This document shows positions 1-8,943 of a DNA stretch of 64,000 bases, piece after piece. This DNA comes from Pararhizobium gei. GTDB taxonomy: Bacteria; Pseudomonadota; Alphaproteobacteria; Rhizobiales; Rhizobiaceae. Both the position numbers and the translations under genes were made by a program. How positions within the stretch are numbered: the first letter of the stretch is position 1; each line of letters opens with the position of its first letter. The DNA is taken from the NCBI RefSeq assembly GCF_029223885.1, contig NZ_CP119409.1:4082501-4146500 (forward strand), written 5' to 3'. The notes under the pieces are model-generated. The model had not been told where the DNA came from and ran no database searches. It worked only from the letters and a program-made list of their open reading frames with translations.

Positions 1-244
1 ATCTTGGCCGAAGCGGTGACGAGCGTTTGTGATGTGCCGAGCTTCCTCCTCCCGGCTCATGCAGGATGGTATAGAACAGGAGACTTGCATAGGAAGATTG
101 AAGCAGCGTGTTTGCGGTATCTGCTGTAGATGATGCGGGATCCTGCAGGACGCGCGCTGCCCTTCGGGCGCTTACTGAGGGATAAGGAAACAAGCCGGAC
201 TTTGACCGTGGAGGCGGGACAGGGTCGGCGGGAGGAGATGCTGC
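1..244. other. Leader region, no gene recognised
   Basis: I see no convincing gene here. Short open frames exist but lack a ribosome binding site and family resemblance. The end of the stretch carries a strong GGGAGGAG Shine-Dalgarno sequence just before the histidine kinase start at 245, so at least its last part is the kinase leader and presumably holds its promoter. Confidence 0.5.
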
Positions 245-1495
245 ATGCTCAAGATGGCGCCATCGGTGCTTCTCGAACATTATCTGGGAATATCGCGCCT
301 GCTTGCCGGACAGCTTGAGTTCCGATCAGCCATCCGTGCAGTAGCCGCGCAGATCTCCCATATCATTCCGCATGACCATCTCGACGTCTGCATCATCATG
401 CATGGCGGAAAATACCACACGGCTTATGAGACCGGCCTCGAAACGGCCTGGGGCAATCGCCCGCCGGCGCTCGTTTCGGACAGCCCGATCCGGGCGCTTC
501 TCTGGGGCGAGGTCTCGTATTTTCTCACCGACGATGCAGGAACCGATCCGCGCTTCAACTTCGAGAACGCCTTCACCCTGCCGATTTTCGACCAGGGGCT
601 GCGCAGCCGAATCCATGTGCCGCTCAAGGTCGAAGGAGACATCATCGGCGCACTCAGCTGTTCGTCGCATCAGGCGGGACTGTATACGATGGAAGATATC
701 GTCAATGCCCGCTCCATCGCAGATTTGCTTTCGCCCTATTTTTTTGCCTTGCGGGCTGCGGGACAGGCGCAGCAATCGGCGATCGTCGAGGCCGAGGCAC
801 GGGCTCGCGAAGAAGGATTGCGGCTTGGCGCGCTCAAGCTGACGGAGGCCCTGGAGCGTGAACGGCAGCGCATCGGCATGGACCTGCACGATCAGACGCT
901 GGCCGACCTTACGCGCCTGTCCCGCCGGCTGGAACGGCTTACCCATGAGCCGGACATTGCCGGAGAGGCATTGGAACCCCTAGTGCGCAGCCTGCAGCAC
1001 TGCATGCAGGATCTCCGCCAGATCATCGAGGAGGCCAAACCCTCCGTCCTTCAGCTTTTCGGCTTTGTCCAGGCTGTGGAGAACCATCTCGACCGGTCGG
1101 TGCGCGACAGTGGCCTCTCGATCGATCGCCAGTTGATCGATGAGACGGAGGGCAGTGTCGACAGCCTGGATCCGACCGTCTGCGTTGCGCTGTTTCGCAT
1201 CACCCAGGAGGCGATCAACAACGCCGTGCGCCATGCGCAGGCGGACCGCATCGTGGTGCGGCTGGGCAAGCAACAGGACGGACTGTCCGTCGAGGTTTAT
1301 GACGACGGTGTCGGCATCGCCAAGCAGCGGCGCCGCAATGGTGGCGGTATCGACAATATGAAAACGCGGGCCCGGCTCATTTCTGCCAGGTTTTCCATCG
1401 GTGCCGGTCGAAACAATCTCGGGACCGCCATCGGCGTGCATTTGCCTGTGGCGGCGCAAACGTCGCGCCAGCCAGACCCGAGGAACGAAATATGA
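245..1495 (+). CDS. GAF-domain sensor histidine kinase (NarL/HisKA_3 type)
   Basis: A soluble two-component sensor kinase of 416 residues. Residues about 20-170 form a GAF-like sensory domain. The HisKA_3 dimerisation segment holds the phospho-accepting His215 in 'MDLHDQ', inside the typical ERxRI..LHD context. The HATPase_c domain follows at about 300-405, with an N box (ITQEAINNAVRHA), a DDGVGI G1 box and a later GIDNM motif. I see no signal peptide or membrane span, so it should sense an intracellular signal such as a small ligand or redox state. The start is fixed by GGGAGGAG a few bases upstream. It overlaps the response regulator gene by ATGA, so the two are translationally coupled and form a cognate pair. 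The signal is unknown. Confidence 0.9.
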   Translation: MLKMAPSVLLEHYLGISRLLAGQLEFRSAIRAVAAQISHIIPHDHLDVCIIMHGGKYHTAYETGLETAWGNRPPALVSDSPIRALLWGEVSYFLTDDAGTDPRFNFENAFTLPIFDQGLRSRIHVPLKVEGDIIGALSCSSHQAGLYTMEDIVNARSIADLLSPYFFALRAAGQAQQSAIVEAEARAREEGLRLGALKLTEALERERQRIGMDLHDQTLADLTRLSRRLERLTHEPDIAGEALEPLVRSLQHCMQDLRQIIEEAKPSVLQLFGFVQAVENHLDRSVRDSGLSIDRQLIDETEGSVDSLDPTVCVALFRITQEAINNAVRHAQADRIVVRLGKQQDGLSVEVYDDGVGIAKQRRRNGGGIDNMKTRARLISARFSIGAGRNNLGTAIGVHLPVAAQTSRQPDPRNEI

Positions 1496-2214
1496 AAGTC
1501 CTGATCGTCGAAGACGACCCCCTGCACCGCTCCTACCTGCATGAAGCCGTCAGCGCCGCCCTGCCGGAGTGCGAAACCGTGATCGAGGCGGAAAGCGGTA
1601 CCATGGGCGAACACCTTGCCCGCGACCACCGCTCTGCCCACATCGTGATGGATCTGCAGATGAACAATCGCAACGGCATAGAGGCCGCCCGTACGATCTG
1701 GAAAGAGCGGCCGGATACGCGCATTCTCTTCTGGTCGAACTATTCCGATGAAGCCTATGTACGGGGCGTTTCCCGCATCGTGCCGGACGGCGCGGCTTAC
1801 GGATATGTGCTCAAGTCCGCCTCCGACGAACGCTTGAAACTGGCTTTGCGCAGCATCTTCGTCGAGGCGCAATGCGTCATCGACCGGGAGGTGCGCGGAA
1901 TGCAGCAAAAGAGCCTGGGGCAGACGAAGGGGTTCAGCGACACGGAGTATGAAATTCTGGTCGATATCGCGCTTGGCCTGACGGATCGGGCCATTGCCAG
2001 GAGGCGCAATCTGTCGCTTCGCAGCGTCCAGAACAGATTGCAGCAGCTGTATGAAAAGCTTGACGTCTATCAAACAGCAACAGACGACCACGAAGATGGC
2101 CGCTTCAACCTGAGAGCAAGGGCGGTAACCATCGCGATGCTGCGCAAGCTTCTCAACTACAGCGCGCTTGAACGCGCAGAGAGCGAGCTGGCGGAATGGC
2201 TGAAATCCGTCTAG
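1492..2214 (+). CDS. Response regulator, REC plus LuxR-type HTH
   Basis: The 240-residue partner of the upstream kinase. The receiver domain (about 1-120) begins LIVEDD and carries the phospho-acceptor Asp54 in 'IVMDLQM' and the conserved Lys in 'GYVLKSA'. A GerE/LuxR-type helix-turn-helix lies at about 143-190 ('LTDRAIARRRNLSLRSVQNR'). It is followed by an unusually long tail of about 50 residues that the NarL family normally lacks. The ATG overlaps the kinase stop codon. The kinase family and HTH type point to transcriptional control, but no target is identifiable beyond possible self-regulation. Confidence 0.88.
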   Translation: MKVLIVEDDPLHRSYLHEAVSAALPECETVIEAESGTMGEHLARDHRSAHIVMDLQMNNRNGIEAARTIWKERPDTRILFWSNYSDEAYVRGVSRIVPDGAAYGYVLKSASDERLKLALRSIFVEAQCVIDREVRGMQQKSLGQTKGFSDTEYEILVDIALGLTDRAIARRRNLSLRSVQNRLQQLYEKLDVYQTATDDHEDGRFNLRARAVTIAMLRKLLNYSALERAESELAEWLKSV

Positions 2215-2267
2215 TTGCCCTGATCACAAGCGGTAGAGACCGGTGTGCAGCCAAGACAAAGACAGTC

Positions 2268-2594
2268 TTATCCGAACAGTTTAAGTTTGCCGGCCGCAGC
2301 GTTCGCTTCGTCCATGGAGGCATCCAGTGTTGCTTTCAGAATGCGTAATTCCGCAGAAAGGCGAGGACTAAGTTGCAGTTGCTGCCAATCGCTCAGTTTC
2401 TGCTGCCACTGGGCAACTTCGACGATGAGCTCCCGAGACCGATGCTCTGTTTCGGGATTGACCTCTCTCGCTGCGCGTTCTGCATTTTCTGCCAGTTCAA
2501 CAAGCTCCACCGTGCTGACCAGCCACAGGGGCAAAGCTGCACGCAAGGTTTCAATTTCCCCCACGACCGCTGCGTCGGCGTTATGATCCGTCAT
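2268..2594 (-). CDS. Small hypothetical protein, 108 aa
   Basis: An unrecognised small protein, acidic at the N-terminus and rich in Ala, Glu and Leu, with no signal peptide or membrane span. Its composition and heptad-like Leu/Ala spacing suggest a helical, possibly coiled-coil protein. Two Trp-Gln clusters (AQWQQ, DWQQLQ) sit near residues 62-72. An AAGGA ribosome binding site about eight bases before the ATG supports it as a real gene. It converges on the response regulator gene with a gap of about 50 bases. No function can be assigned. Confidence 0.6.
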   Translation of the reverse strand: MTDHNADAAVVGEIETLRAALPLWLVSTVELVELAENAERAAREVNPETEHRSRELIVEVAQWQQKLSDWQQLQLSPRLSAELRILKATLDASMDEANAAAGKLKLFG

Positions 2595-2996
2595 GCCAAA
2601 TTCCTTTCATGATAAAACAACCACCCACGGACGATAGCGGCGACCGATTTGTCACTGTCGTCTTCCGATAATGCTCGGTTCGATTCTCCGTGTTACGGCT
2701 TCTTCATCATTTCATTCCGGCAAATGCCGGAAATTTTCCCCATGCCGCATCAACGCCAGGCCCCACGGTGTGGGTCGACAGTGAACCCGTGGCGGATGGG
2801 TTTGTTCCGGCGTTGCATTGCCAAAAACCCCTTGCCTCGTTGAAGGGGGCTGATATTTTAGATCGGCCTCCCGAAAAGGCCTAAAATCTTCAAGCCACGG
2901 GCGCTATGGCAGGTTGTCTCGTCCATCCCGAAAGGAGACGCTCTTTTGTTGTGGGGAGGAAGGAGCCGCTTTTCACAAGCGACTCCACAGAACAAG
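2595..2996. other. 402-base intergenic stretch
   Basis: I find no convincing gene; the short open frames lack ribosome binding sites. The right end (about 2855-2887) can fold: ATTTTA pairs with TAAAAT around an inner GGCCT/AGGCC pair with a four-base bulge. This lies about 110 bases downstream of the quinone-reductase gene on its strand and could be an mRNA end structure. The left end must carry the promoter of the small minus-strand gene. Confidence 0.4.
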
Positions 2997-4010
2997 TCAG
3001 AAACCTTCCAGAACCACCTTGCCTTTGGACTTTCCGCTTTCGAGCTTGGCATGTGCCGTCTTGAGATTTGCGGCATTGATGGGTGACAGGGTTTCAGTGA
3101 CCGTGGTGCGGATTTTGCCGCTGTCAATCAGTTGGGCAACCTGATTGAGCAGTTTGCCCTGCTCGTCCATATCGGCCGTCTGGAAGATCGAACGGGTAAA
3201 CATCAACTCCCAATGAACGGAAACCGCCTTGCGCTTGAACCCGAGCACATCGAGACTTTCCGGATCGTCGATGAGCCCGAACCGGCCCTGCGGCGAAATC
3301 AACTCGATAATCTCCTTCAGATGGCGATAGGTCTCTGTGGTGGAGAAGACGAAGGCGGGAGCACCTATGCCCAAGGCGGCGACCTGTTCTGCAATCGGCC
3401 TGCTGTGGTCGACGACATGATGCGCTCCAAGGCTTTTCACCCAGTCTTGCGTTTCCGGTCGGGATGCAGTGGCGATAACCGTCAGGTCCGTCAGCGCCCG
3501 GACAAGTTGGATAGCGATGGAGCCGACACCGCCCGCGCCGCCGATGATGACGACAGCGTTGGCGGCACCTGGCACTGGCTTGCGGATGTCGAGTCTGTCG
3601 AACAGCATTTCCCAGGCTGTGATCGCTGTCAGCGGCAGCGCTGCGGCCTGTGCGTTCGACAGGGTCGTCGGTTTTCTCCCGGCTATGCGCTCGTCGACCA
3701 GATGGAACTCACTGTTCGCACCGGGCCGGGTCAGAGATCCCGCATAAAACACCGTGTCGCCGACTTTGAAATCCACCACCTCCGGACCGACATCGACCAC
3801 CGTGCCGGCGGCATCCCAGCCCAGCACCTTCCACTGGTCCTGTTCGGCCGAGACTGTCTTGCGGACCTTGGTATCGACGGGATTGACGGATATCGCCGCA
3901 ACCTCCACCAGTATGTCGCGCGCCGACGGCGTCGGACGGGGAAGGTCGATGTCGAGAAGGGAATCGTGACGATCTATTGCGCCAGCTATCTTATATCCGA
4001 TTGCTTTCAC
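2997..4010 (-). CDS. Zinc-type alcohol dehydrogenase / quinone oxidoreductase family protein
   Basis: A medium-chain dehydrogenase/reductase of 337 residues, close to the family's usual 330-345. It has a GroES-like N-terminal domain and a Rossmann NADPH-binding fold with 'GGAGGVGSIAIQLVRAL' near residue 160. The cysteine zinc ligands of true alcohol dehydrogenases are not evident, so it fits the ZADH/quinone oxidoreductase branch that reduces quinones or enones with NADPH. I chose the GTG start at 4010 because AAGGAG lies seven bases upstream of it and the protein then begins MKAIGYK as in relatives; the in-frame ATG at 4028 has no such site. It is divergent from the HxlR regulator, 109 bases away. 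That layout is typical of electrophile or quinone stress modules. Confidence 0.85.
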   Translation of the reverse strand: MKAIGYKIAGAIDRHDSLLDIDLPRPTPSARDILVEVAAISVNPVDTKVRKTVSAEQDQWKVLGWDAAGTVVDVGPEVVDFKVGDTVFYAGSLTRPGANSEFHLVDERIAGRKPTTLSNAQAAALPLTAITAWEMLFDRLDIRKPVPGAANAVVIIGGAGGVGSIAIQLVRALTDLTVIATASRPETQDWVKSLGAHHVVDHSRPIAEQVAALGIGAPAFVFSTTETYRHLKEIIELISPQGRFGLIDDPESLDVLGFKRKAVSVHWELMFTRSIFQTADMDEQGKLLNQVAQLIDSGKIRTTVTETLSPINAANLKTAHAKLESGKSKGKVVLEGF

Positions 4011-4098
4011 AGTTCTACTCCTTGGCATTGAAGCTGTTGATGTAAGCCAACAATGGCCTTATGATCGCAATCTATCAATACGCACAAAATAAGCATGT

Positions 4099-4116
4099 AG
4101 TATCAAAAAGGATACT
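4099..4116. promoter_or_regulatory. Candidate HxlR operator over the regulator's ribosome binding site
   Basis: A perfect inverted repeat, AGTATC-6-GATACT, ends three bases before the HxlR gene start and overlaps its AAGGA ribosome binding site. It lies in the divergent promoter region shared with the quinone oxidoreductase gene. HxlR proteins bind short dyads of this kind, so autorepression and control of the divergent gene are likely. This is inferred from position and symmetry only. Confidence 0.5.
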
Positions 4117-4119
4117 GTA

Positions 4120-4515
4120 ATGGCCAAGGCACGCTATTCCCGCTTCGACTGTTCCCCCGGCTGTTCCGTCGAGGCAGCCATCGGTCTCATCGACGGCAAG
4201 TGGAAATCGGTGATCCTGTTCCATCTTCTGTCTGGCACGCTACGTTTCAGTGAAATCCGCCGGCACGTCGTGAATGTGACGCCGCGCATGCTGACAAACC
4301 AGCTTCGCGAGTTGGAAGAAGATGGCCTGATCAGCCGCAAGGTCTATGCGCAAGTGCCGCCGAAGGTGGAATACAGCTTGTCTCCTCTCGGCTGGAGCAT
4401 GGAGCCGATCCTTCTTGCCCTCAAAAGCTGGGGCGATACCAATATCGGCCTTTATGGCAAGCCGCACGGCATCGATCCGCGCGAACCGGCATTGGAAACA
4501 GCGCAATCAGTGTAG
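4120..4515 (+). CDS. HxlR-family transcriptional regulator
   Basis: A 131-residue winged-helix MarR-like regulator of the HxlR class. The family signature is clear: 'GLIDGKWKSVILFHLL', then 'LRFSEIRR', 'TPRMLTNQLRELEEDGLISR' and a wing 'VPPKVEYSLSPLG'. Two cysteines (Cys11 and Cys15, CSPGC) sit just before the first helix, where redox-sensing relatives (YodB, QorR) carry their reactive cysteine. Divergence from a quinone-reductase-type gene and a palindrome over its own ribosome binding site make a quinone- or electrophile-responsive repressor likely. The inducer is inferred, not shown. Confidence 0.9.
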   Translation: MAKARYSRFDCSPGCSVEAAIGLIDGKWKSVILFHLLSGTLRFSEIRRHVVNVTPRMLTNQLRELEEDGLISRKVYAQVPPKVEYSLSPLGWSMEPILLALKSWGDTNIGLYGKPHGIDPREPALETAQSV

Positions 4516-4542
4516 CCGCGAAATCCAACCGTGGTTGCTTCA

Positions 4543-5331
4543 TCACCAGCAGCAAAAGCCGCCATCGACGAGAAGATCAACGCCGGTTACGTAGCTTGCT
4601 GCATTCGACAACAGGAAGACGGCAGGACCTACCATTTCGTCGACGGTCGCCATGCGCTGCATGGGTGTCTGCTCTTCGAAAAGTTTCGTCTGGTGCACCA
4701 TTTCCGGGCGGGTATTCATCGGTGTTGCCGTGTAGCCCGGACTGATCGTGTTGACCCGGATACCGCGGCCGACCCACTCCATCGCCATGGATTTCGACAT
4801 GTGGATGACACCGGCTTTCGAGGCATTGTAGTGGCACTGGTTGAGGCCGCGATTGACGATGACACCCGACATTGAGGCAATGTTGACGATCGCGCCTCGT
4901 CCGTTCTTCAGCATTGCCCGGGATTCAGCCTGGCAGGAAAGGAACACACCTTTCAGATTGATGTCGATCATCGTCTGGAACTGGCTTTCCTCCATCTCTT
5001 CTGCAGGATTGGCATTGGCGATCCCGGCAGCATTGACGGCAAGGGTCAGTGCGCCCAGCTCGGCTTCCGTGCGGGTGACCGCATCGTTCAATGCTGCGCT
5101 GCTGGTGACATCCGCCGCAATCTGGATGCTGCGCCGGCCTGCCCTGGCGATGAAATCGGCGGTGTTCGCCAACCCATCATCGCTGCGTCGGTCAAGCAGA
5201 GCGACATCCGCCCCGCATTGTGCCAGCCCCATGGCGATGCGCTGGCCGATACCGCTGCCGGCCCCTGTCACCAGGGCGATATTGCCGGAAAGATCGAACA
5301 GTTTCGGCGCGTTGAGCATTATGTCGGACAT
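4543..5331 (-). CDS. Short-chain dehydrogenase/reductase, probable polyol dehydrogenase
   Basis: A classical SDR of 262 residues. It shows the coenzyme motif TGAGSGIG (residues about 22-29), NAAG, a catalytic Ser in 'NIASMSG' and YxxxK in 'CHYNASKAG'. An acidic or Asp residue follows beta-2 ('ALLDRR'), which favours NAD over NADP. The C-terminus ends DGGFCCW; a terminal aromatic tail of this kind is seen in some polyol and ketose SDRs. It is the last gene of the minus operon after the ribose-type ABC importer, 14 bases from the ATPase stop, with AGGA about nine bases upstream. Oxidation of an imported sugar alcohol to a ketose is the likely role; the substrate is not determined. Confidence 0.88.
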   Translation of the reverse strand: MSDIMLNAPKLFDLSGNIALVTGAGSGIGQRIAMGLAQCGADVALLDRRSDDGLANTADFIARAGRRSIQIAADVTSSAALNDAVTRTEAELGALTLAVNAAGIANANPAEEMEESQFQTMIDINLKGVFLSCQAESRAMLKNGRGAIVNIASMSGVIVNRGLNQCHYNASKAGVIHMSKSMAMEWVGRGIRVNTISPGYTATPMNTRPEMVHQTKLFEEQTPMQRMATVDEMVGPAVFLLSNAASYVTGVDLLVDGGFCCW

Positions 5332-5345
5332 GTTTAGTTTCCTGT

Positions 5346-6833
5346 TCAGATGGTTGCCAGTTCCATCACCGAGACGTCGTTCGCGTCCTTGCGGTCCAGA
5401 ATGCCGGCCTGCTTGCCTTGTGCCATGACCATGATACGGCTGGAGACCCCGAGAACCTCCTCGAGATCGGAGCTGACGACAATCACCGCGACGCCCTCCC
5501 GAGCCAGATCGATGATCAGGTCATAGATCGATGATCGGGCACCGACATCGATGCCGCGCGTCGGCTCGTCCAGAACCACGACCTGCGGCTTGCGCGCCAG
5601 CCACTTGGCCAGCACGACTTTCTGCTGGTTGCCGCCGGAAAGTTCGCCGGCTTTCTGCTTGCCGCGTCCCTTGACGCCGAACCGCCTGATATACTCATCA
5701 GCGAACTGATGGAGCCGGCGGGACGAGATCCAACCCTTACTGGAGATTTCGCCCAGATTGGCGTAGGCGATGTTTTCCGCGATCGAGTGATCGAGCACGA
5801 CGCCCTGAAGCTTCCTGTCTTCCGGGACCAGCACGATGCCGTTGCGGATTGCGTCGATCGGCGAGCGCGGCGTCACGGGCTTGCCGTGCAGCAGCACCTC
5901 GCCAGCGGAAATAGGGTCCGCTCCGGTTATGGCGCGAACAAGTTCCGTGCGCCCGGCACCCATGAGCCCGGCGATACCGAAGACTTCGCCTTTGCGAACC
6001 GAAAAGCTGATATTTCTAAACGTGTTCGACGGCGAGGTGAGGTCTCGAACTTCAAGCGTCACTTCATCTGCGGCCGCTGGCAGTGCGGGGAACATACGCT
6101 CCAGGGAGCGGCCGACCATTGCCTCGACGATGGCACGGATAGGCGCATCGCCCTCGGCAAATTCCTTCACTTTGGCACCATCGCGCATGACGACGATTCG
6201 GTCGGCAATCTGCCGTATTTCCTCGAGACGATGCGAGATATAGACGATCCCTACGCCTTCGGACTTCAAGCGCTTGATTTGCTGGAACAGGAGCTGCGTT
6301 TCCTCGCCGCCAAGCGCCGCGGTCGGCTCGTCGAGGATCAACAGGCGCGCATTCAGCGTCAGCGCCTTGGCGATCTCGATCAATTGCTGCTTGCCGGTCG
6401 ACAGCCCTTCGACAAGACGGTCGGGCGGCACGTCGAGACCAAGCCGTTGCAGGCCGGCGCGGGCGCGCTCCTCCATCGCTTTTCGGTCGATCCGCCCGGC
6501 GCGCATCGGATAGCGGCCGAGAAAGACGTTTTCCGCGATCGAAAGCTTCGGCAGCAGCTTCAGTTCCTGGTGGATCATACCGACGCCAAGATCCATGGCA
6601 GTGCGGGGATCAGCCGGGGCATAGGGCGCCCCAAGCCATGTCATCTTGCCGTCAGACGGCTGCACGGTACCGGAAATAATGTTCGACAGCGTCGATTTTC
6701 CGGCACCGTTTTCGCCCAGCAGCGCCACGACTTCACCGGGACCGACATCGAAATCGATCCCGTGCAACACCTTGACCGGTCCGTAGGATTTCCGGATTCC
6801 ACGGAGCGACAGGATGGAAGGCTGTGTTGTCAT
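5346..6833 (-). CDS. Sugar ABC transporter ATP-binding protein (RbsA/MglA type)
   Basis: A 495-residue double ATPase of the CUT2 sugar family. The first nucleotide-binding domain has Walker A GENGAGKST, a signature in 'LSTGKQQLIEIAKAL' and Walker B 'LLILDEPTAAL'. The second has the degenerate Walker A usual in this family (GLMGAGRTE), 'LSGGNQQKVVLAKWL' and 'VVVLDEPTRGID'. It energises the permease at 7923-8900 with the binding protein at 6862-7800. The gene starts 28 bases after the binding-protein stop and is followed closely by the SDR. Family members import ribose, galactose, xylose, erythritol or other small polyols, so the substrate cannot be read from this gene alone. Confidence 0.93.
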   Translation of the reverse strand: MTTQPSILSLRGIRKSYGPVKVLHGIDFDVGPGEVVALLGENGAGKSTLSNIISGTVQPSDGKMTWLGAPYAPADPRTAMDLGVGMIHQELKLLPKLSIAENVFLGRYPMRAGRIDRKAMEERARAGLQRLGLDVPPDRLVEGLSTGKQQLIEIAKALTLNARLLILDEPTAALGGEETQLLFQQIKRLKSEGVGIVYISHRLEEIRQIADRIVVMRDGAKVKEFAEGDAPIRAIVEAMVGRSLERMFPALPAAADEVTLEVRDLTSPSNTFRNISFSVRKGEVFGIAGLMGAGRTELVRAITGADPISAGEVLLHGKPVTPRSPIDAIRNGIVLVPEDRKLQGVVLDHSIAENIAYANLGEISSKGWISSRRLHQFADEYIRRFGVKGRGKQKAGELSGGNQQKVVLAKWLARKPQVVVLDEPTRGIDVGARSSIYDLIIDLAREGVAVIVVSSDLEEVLGVSSRIMVMAQGKQAGILDRKDANDVSVMELATI

Positions 6834-6861
6834 GGCGCTGCTGCCTTTCGTTCAAGACAGG

Positions 6862-7800
6862 TTACGGATGATTCTTGACGAATTCCGGCGCGTTGTCGCA
6901 GGTCGTTAGAACGGCATTCGGTGTCTGACGCTCTTCGACCTTCTGGCCTGCAGCAACGGCGAGCGCCGATTCGACCGCGAGAACGCCCATCTTCTGCGTG
7001 CTCTGCGTCGCGGTGGCGATGAACGGTCCCTTGCACTTTGCAAGATATTCGAGTGCCGAACCGTCCCCGTCATAGCCGCCGATGATCACCTTGTCGGAAA
7101 GGTTGGCAACGTCCATGGCCTTGGCCGCACCCATCGCCAGACCGTCAGCCTGGCCGAAGATGATGGTGATGTCAGGATTTGCCTGCAGCATGTTCTGCGC
7201 GATCGAGAAGCCCTCGTCCGCCGACCACATCTGACTCCACTGCTGATCGACCAGTTCGACGCCGGTATTCTCGTCGATGGCGCGCTTGCAACCGGTGAAG
7301 CGATCGACTTCGGGCGTGGTGCCCTTCTGGCCGTGGATGATGGCCATCTTGCCCTTGCCGCCGGCCTTTTCGATGATGTGCTTGCACACGGCGTAGGCAG
7401 ATTCGACGCTTTCGCCCGCGATGAAGGTGTCGCCCGGCGCACCGTCCGGCACACGGTCGACGTTGATCACGGGAATGCCGGCTTCGCGCGCGAGACGGGT
7501 CGGCACGGCGGCCGCGGCCGCACCTGCGGGGATGTAGATGAACGCATCAATCCCCTGGGTCATCAGGTCCTGCACCTGGCTGACCTGGGTAGCAGTATCG
7601 TTCTTCGCATCGACGACGATGACCTCGATGCCTTTTTCCTTGGCGTATTTTTCGACGCCGAGCTTGATCTGGTTGAAGAAGTCCGCCTGAAGGTTCGGAA
7701 CGGCGAGGCCAATCTTCTTGACCTCCGCGGCCGAAGCGCCGAACGGGGACATCATAAGCGCGGCCGCAGTGGCAGCCATCAGAAATCTGGACAGTTTCAT
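6862..7800 (-). CDS. Periplasmic sugar-binding protein (RbsB type)
   Basis: A 312-residue substrate-binding protein of the ribose / peripla_BP_4 family. The start at 7800 gives a classic Sec signal peptide (MKLSRFLMAATAAALMM..., cleavage after ASA) and has GGAGGAG six to seven bases upstream. The mature part shows the family order: 'KKIGLAVPNLQADFFNQI', a hinge strand 'GIDAFIYIPAGAAAA', 'GIPVINVD' and a late 'GYDGDGSALEYL'. It delivers the sugar or polyol to the permease and ATPase encoded around it. In the operon it sits between permease and ATPase, with a 122-base gap to the permease gene that could hold a processing or attenuation site giving more binding protein. Confidence 0.92.
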   Translation of the reverse strand: MKLSRFLMAATAAALMMSPFGASAAEVKKIGLAVPNLQADFFNQIKLGVEKYAKEKGIEVIVVDAKNDTATQVSQVQDLMTQGIDAFIYIPAGAAAAAVPTRLAREAGIPVINVDRVPDGAPGDTFIAGESVESAYAVCKHIIEKAGGKGKMAIIHGQKGTTPEVDRFTGCKRAIDENTGVELVDQQWSQMWSADEGFSIAQNMLQANPDITIIFGQADGLAMGAAKAMDVANLSDKVIIGGYDGDGSALEYLAKCKGPFIATATQSTQKMGVLAVESALAVAAGQKVEERQTPNAVLTTCDNAPEFVKNHP

Positions 7801-7922
7801 GGTTTCTCCTCCGAGTTGAACATGTCGGCGTCCTGCTCTGCAGGAGCCCTCTCCCTTGCCGGCCTGCACCATTGCTGGCCGATATCAGCATCCGGAACGC
7901 CATCGCGACCGGATGAAATCGA

Positions 7923-8900
7923 TTACCGTCGCTTCTTGTAGGTCTCAGCCGTAACCGCCAGAACAATGACGGCACCAATGATCACCTGCTGCAGGAAGGG
8001 TGATACGCTGAGCAGGTTGAGCCCGTTGCGCAAAACGCCGATGATGAGCACGCCGATGATGGTGCCGCCGATCCCGCCCGTGCCGCCGGAAAGCGACGTA
8101 CCGCCGATGACGACAGCCGCGATAGCGTCGAGTTCATAGGATACGCCCGACGATGGCTGCACGGAGTCGAGCCGCGCTGCGAGAACCATACCGGACAAAC
8201 CGGCCAGAAAGCTGCTGACGACGTAAACGAGTACCGTCGCGGTCTGCACATTGATCCCGGCAAGCCGCGCCACTTCGGCATTGCCGCCGATGGCATAAAG
8301 AATGCGTCCGCCGTGGCGATAGCGCTGGTAAAGCAGGCCGATCAGGAACACGGCAAACATCACCGCAACCGTCAGCGTCAGGAACCCGCCGAAGCGCACG
8401 ATGGCCATCATGTTGAACCAGGCCGGAAAGCCAATGATCTGCTGACCGTCGGTAATCATGTTGGCGACGCCGCGCGAAATCGACATCATGGCCAAGGTCG
8501 CAATGAAGGCGGGCACGTTGAATCGGGTGATAAGAAGCCCGGCAATCAGACCGTTCAACGATGCAACCAGCAGCGCTGCCGGGATTGCGACACCCATCGG
8601 GAGGCCGACAACGACATTTAGGTAGCCGAGAACCATCATTGCCAATGCCATGACTGACCCTACGGCCAGATCGATGCCGCCGATGAGGATGACCATCGTC
8701 ATGCCCACGGCCATCACTCCCAAGACAGTGATCTGGTCCAGAACGTTCAGAAAGTTGCGGACTGAAAGGAACCTGTCTGTCACGAGCGTCAGGAAAAGAC
8801 ATAGGAAAAGCAAGCCGATGAGGGGACCTGTGGCCCCGCGCAGCGAGGCAAAGATCTGGCTAGCAGCAATACCCTGCTTCTCCTTCGGAACCGCAAGCAT
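7923..8900 (-). CDS. Sugar ABC transporter permease (RbsC type)
   Basis: A 325-residue inner-membrane permease of the BPD_transp_2 family, with about eight to ten hydrophobic segments and the family's conserved loop 'AIGGNAEVARLAGINV' plus 'AVVIGGTSLSGGTGG'. The start at 8900 has GGGAG about six bases upstream. It is the first gene of the minus operon and is divergent from the transketolase operon across an AT-rich control region. It forms the channel for the RbsA-type ATPase and RbsB-type binding protein. Confidence 0.92.
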   Translation of the reverse strand: MLAVPKEKQGIAASQIFASLRGATGPLIGLLFLCLFLTLVTDRFLSVRNFLNVLDQITVLGVMAVGMTMVILIGGIDLAVGSVMALAMMVLGYLNVVVGLPMGVAIPAALLVASLNGLIAGLLITRFNVPAFIATLAMMSISRGVANMITDGQQIIGFPAWFNMMAIVRFGGFLTLTVAVMFAVFLIGLLYQRYRHGGRILYAIGGNAEVARLAGINVQTATVLVYVVSSFLAGLSGMVLAARLDSVQPSSGVSYELDAIAAVVIGGTSLSGGTGGIGGTIIGVLIIGVLRNGLNLLSVSPFLQQVIIGAVIVLAVTAETYKKRR

Positions 8901-8943
8901 GACGTTCTCCCATTCCCATCAAAGCCAGTCACGATTGATTATT

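Noticed and set aside
151..176. Short GC hairpin with a TTC loop in the leader of the kinase gene
   Set aside because: The stem is short and not followed by T residues; no basis to call a terminator or riboswitch.
3132..4031. Open frame of about 300 codons on the plus strand
   Set aside because: Antisense to the quinone oxidoreductase gene, which has clear Rossmann motifs.
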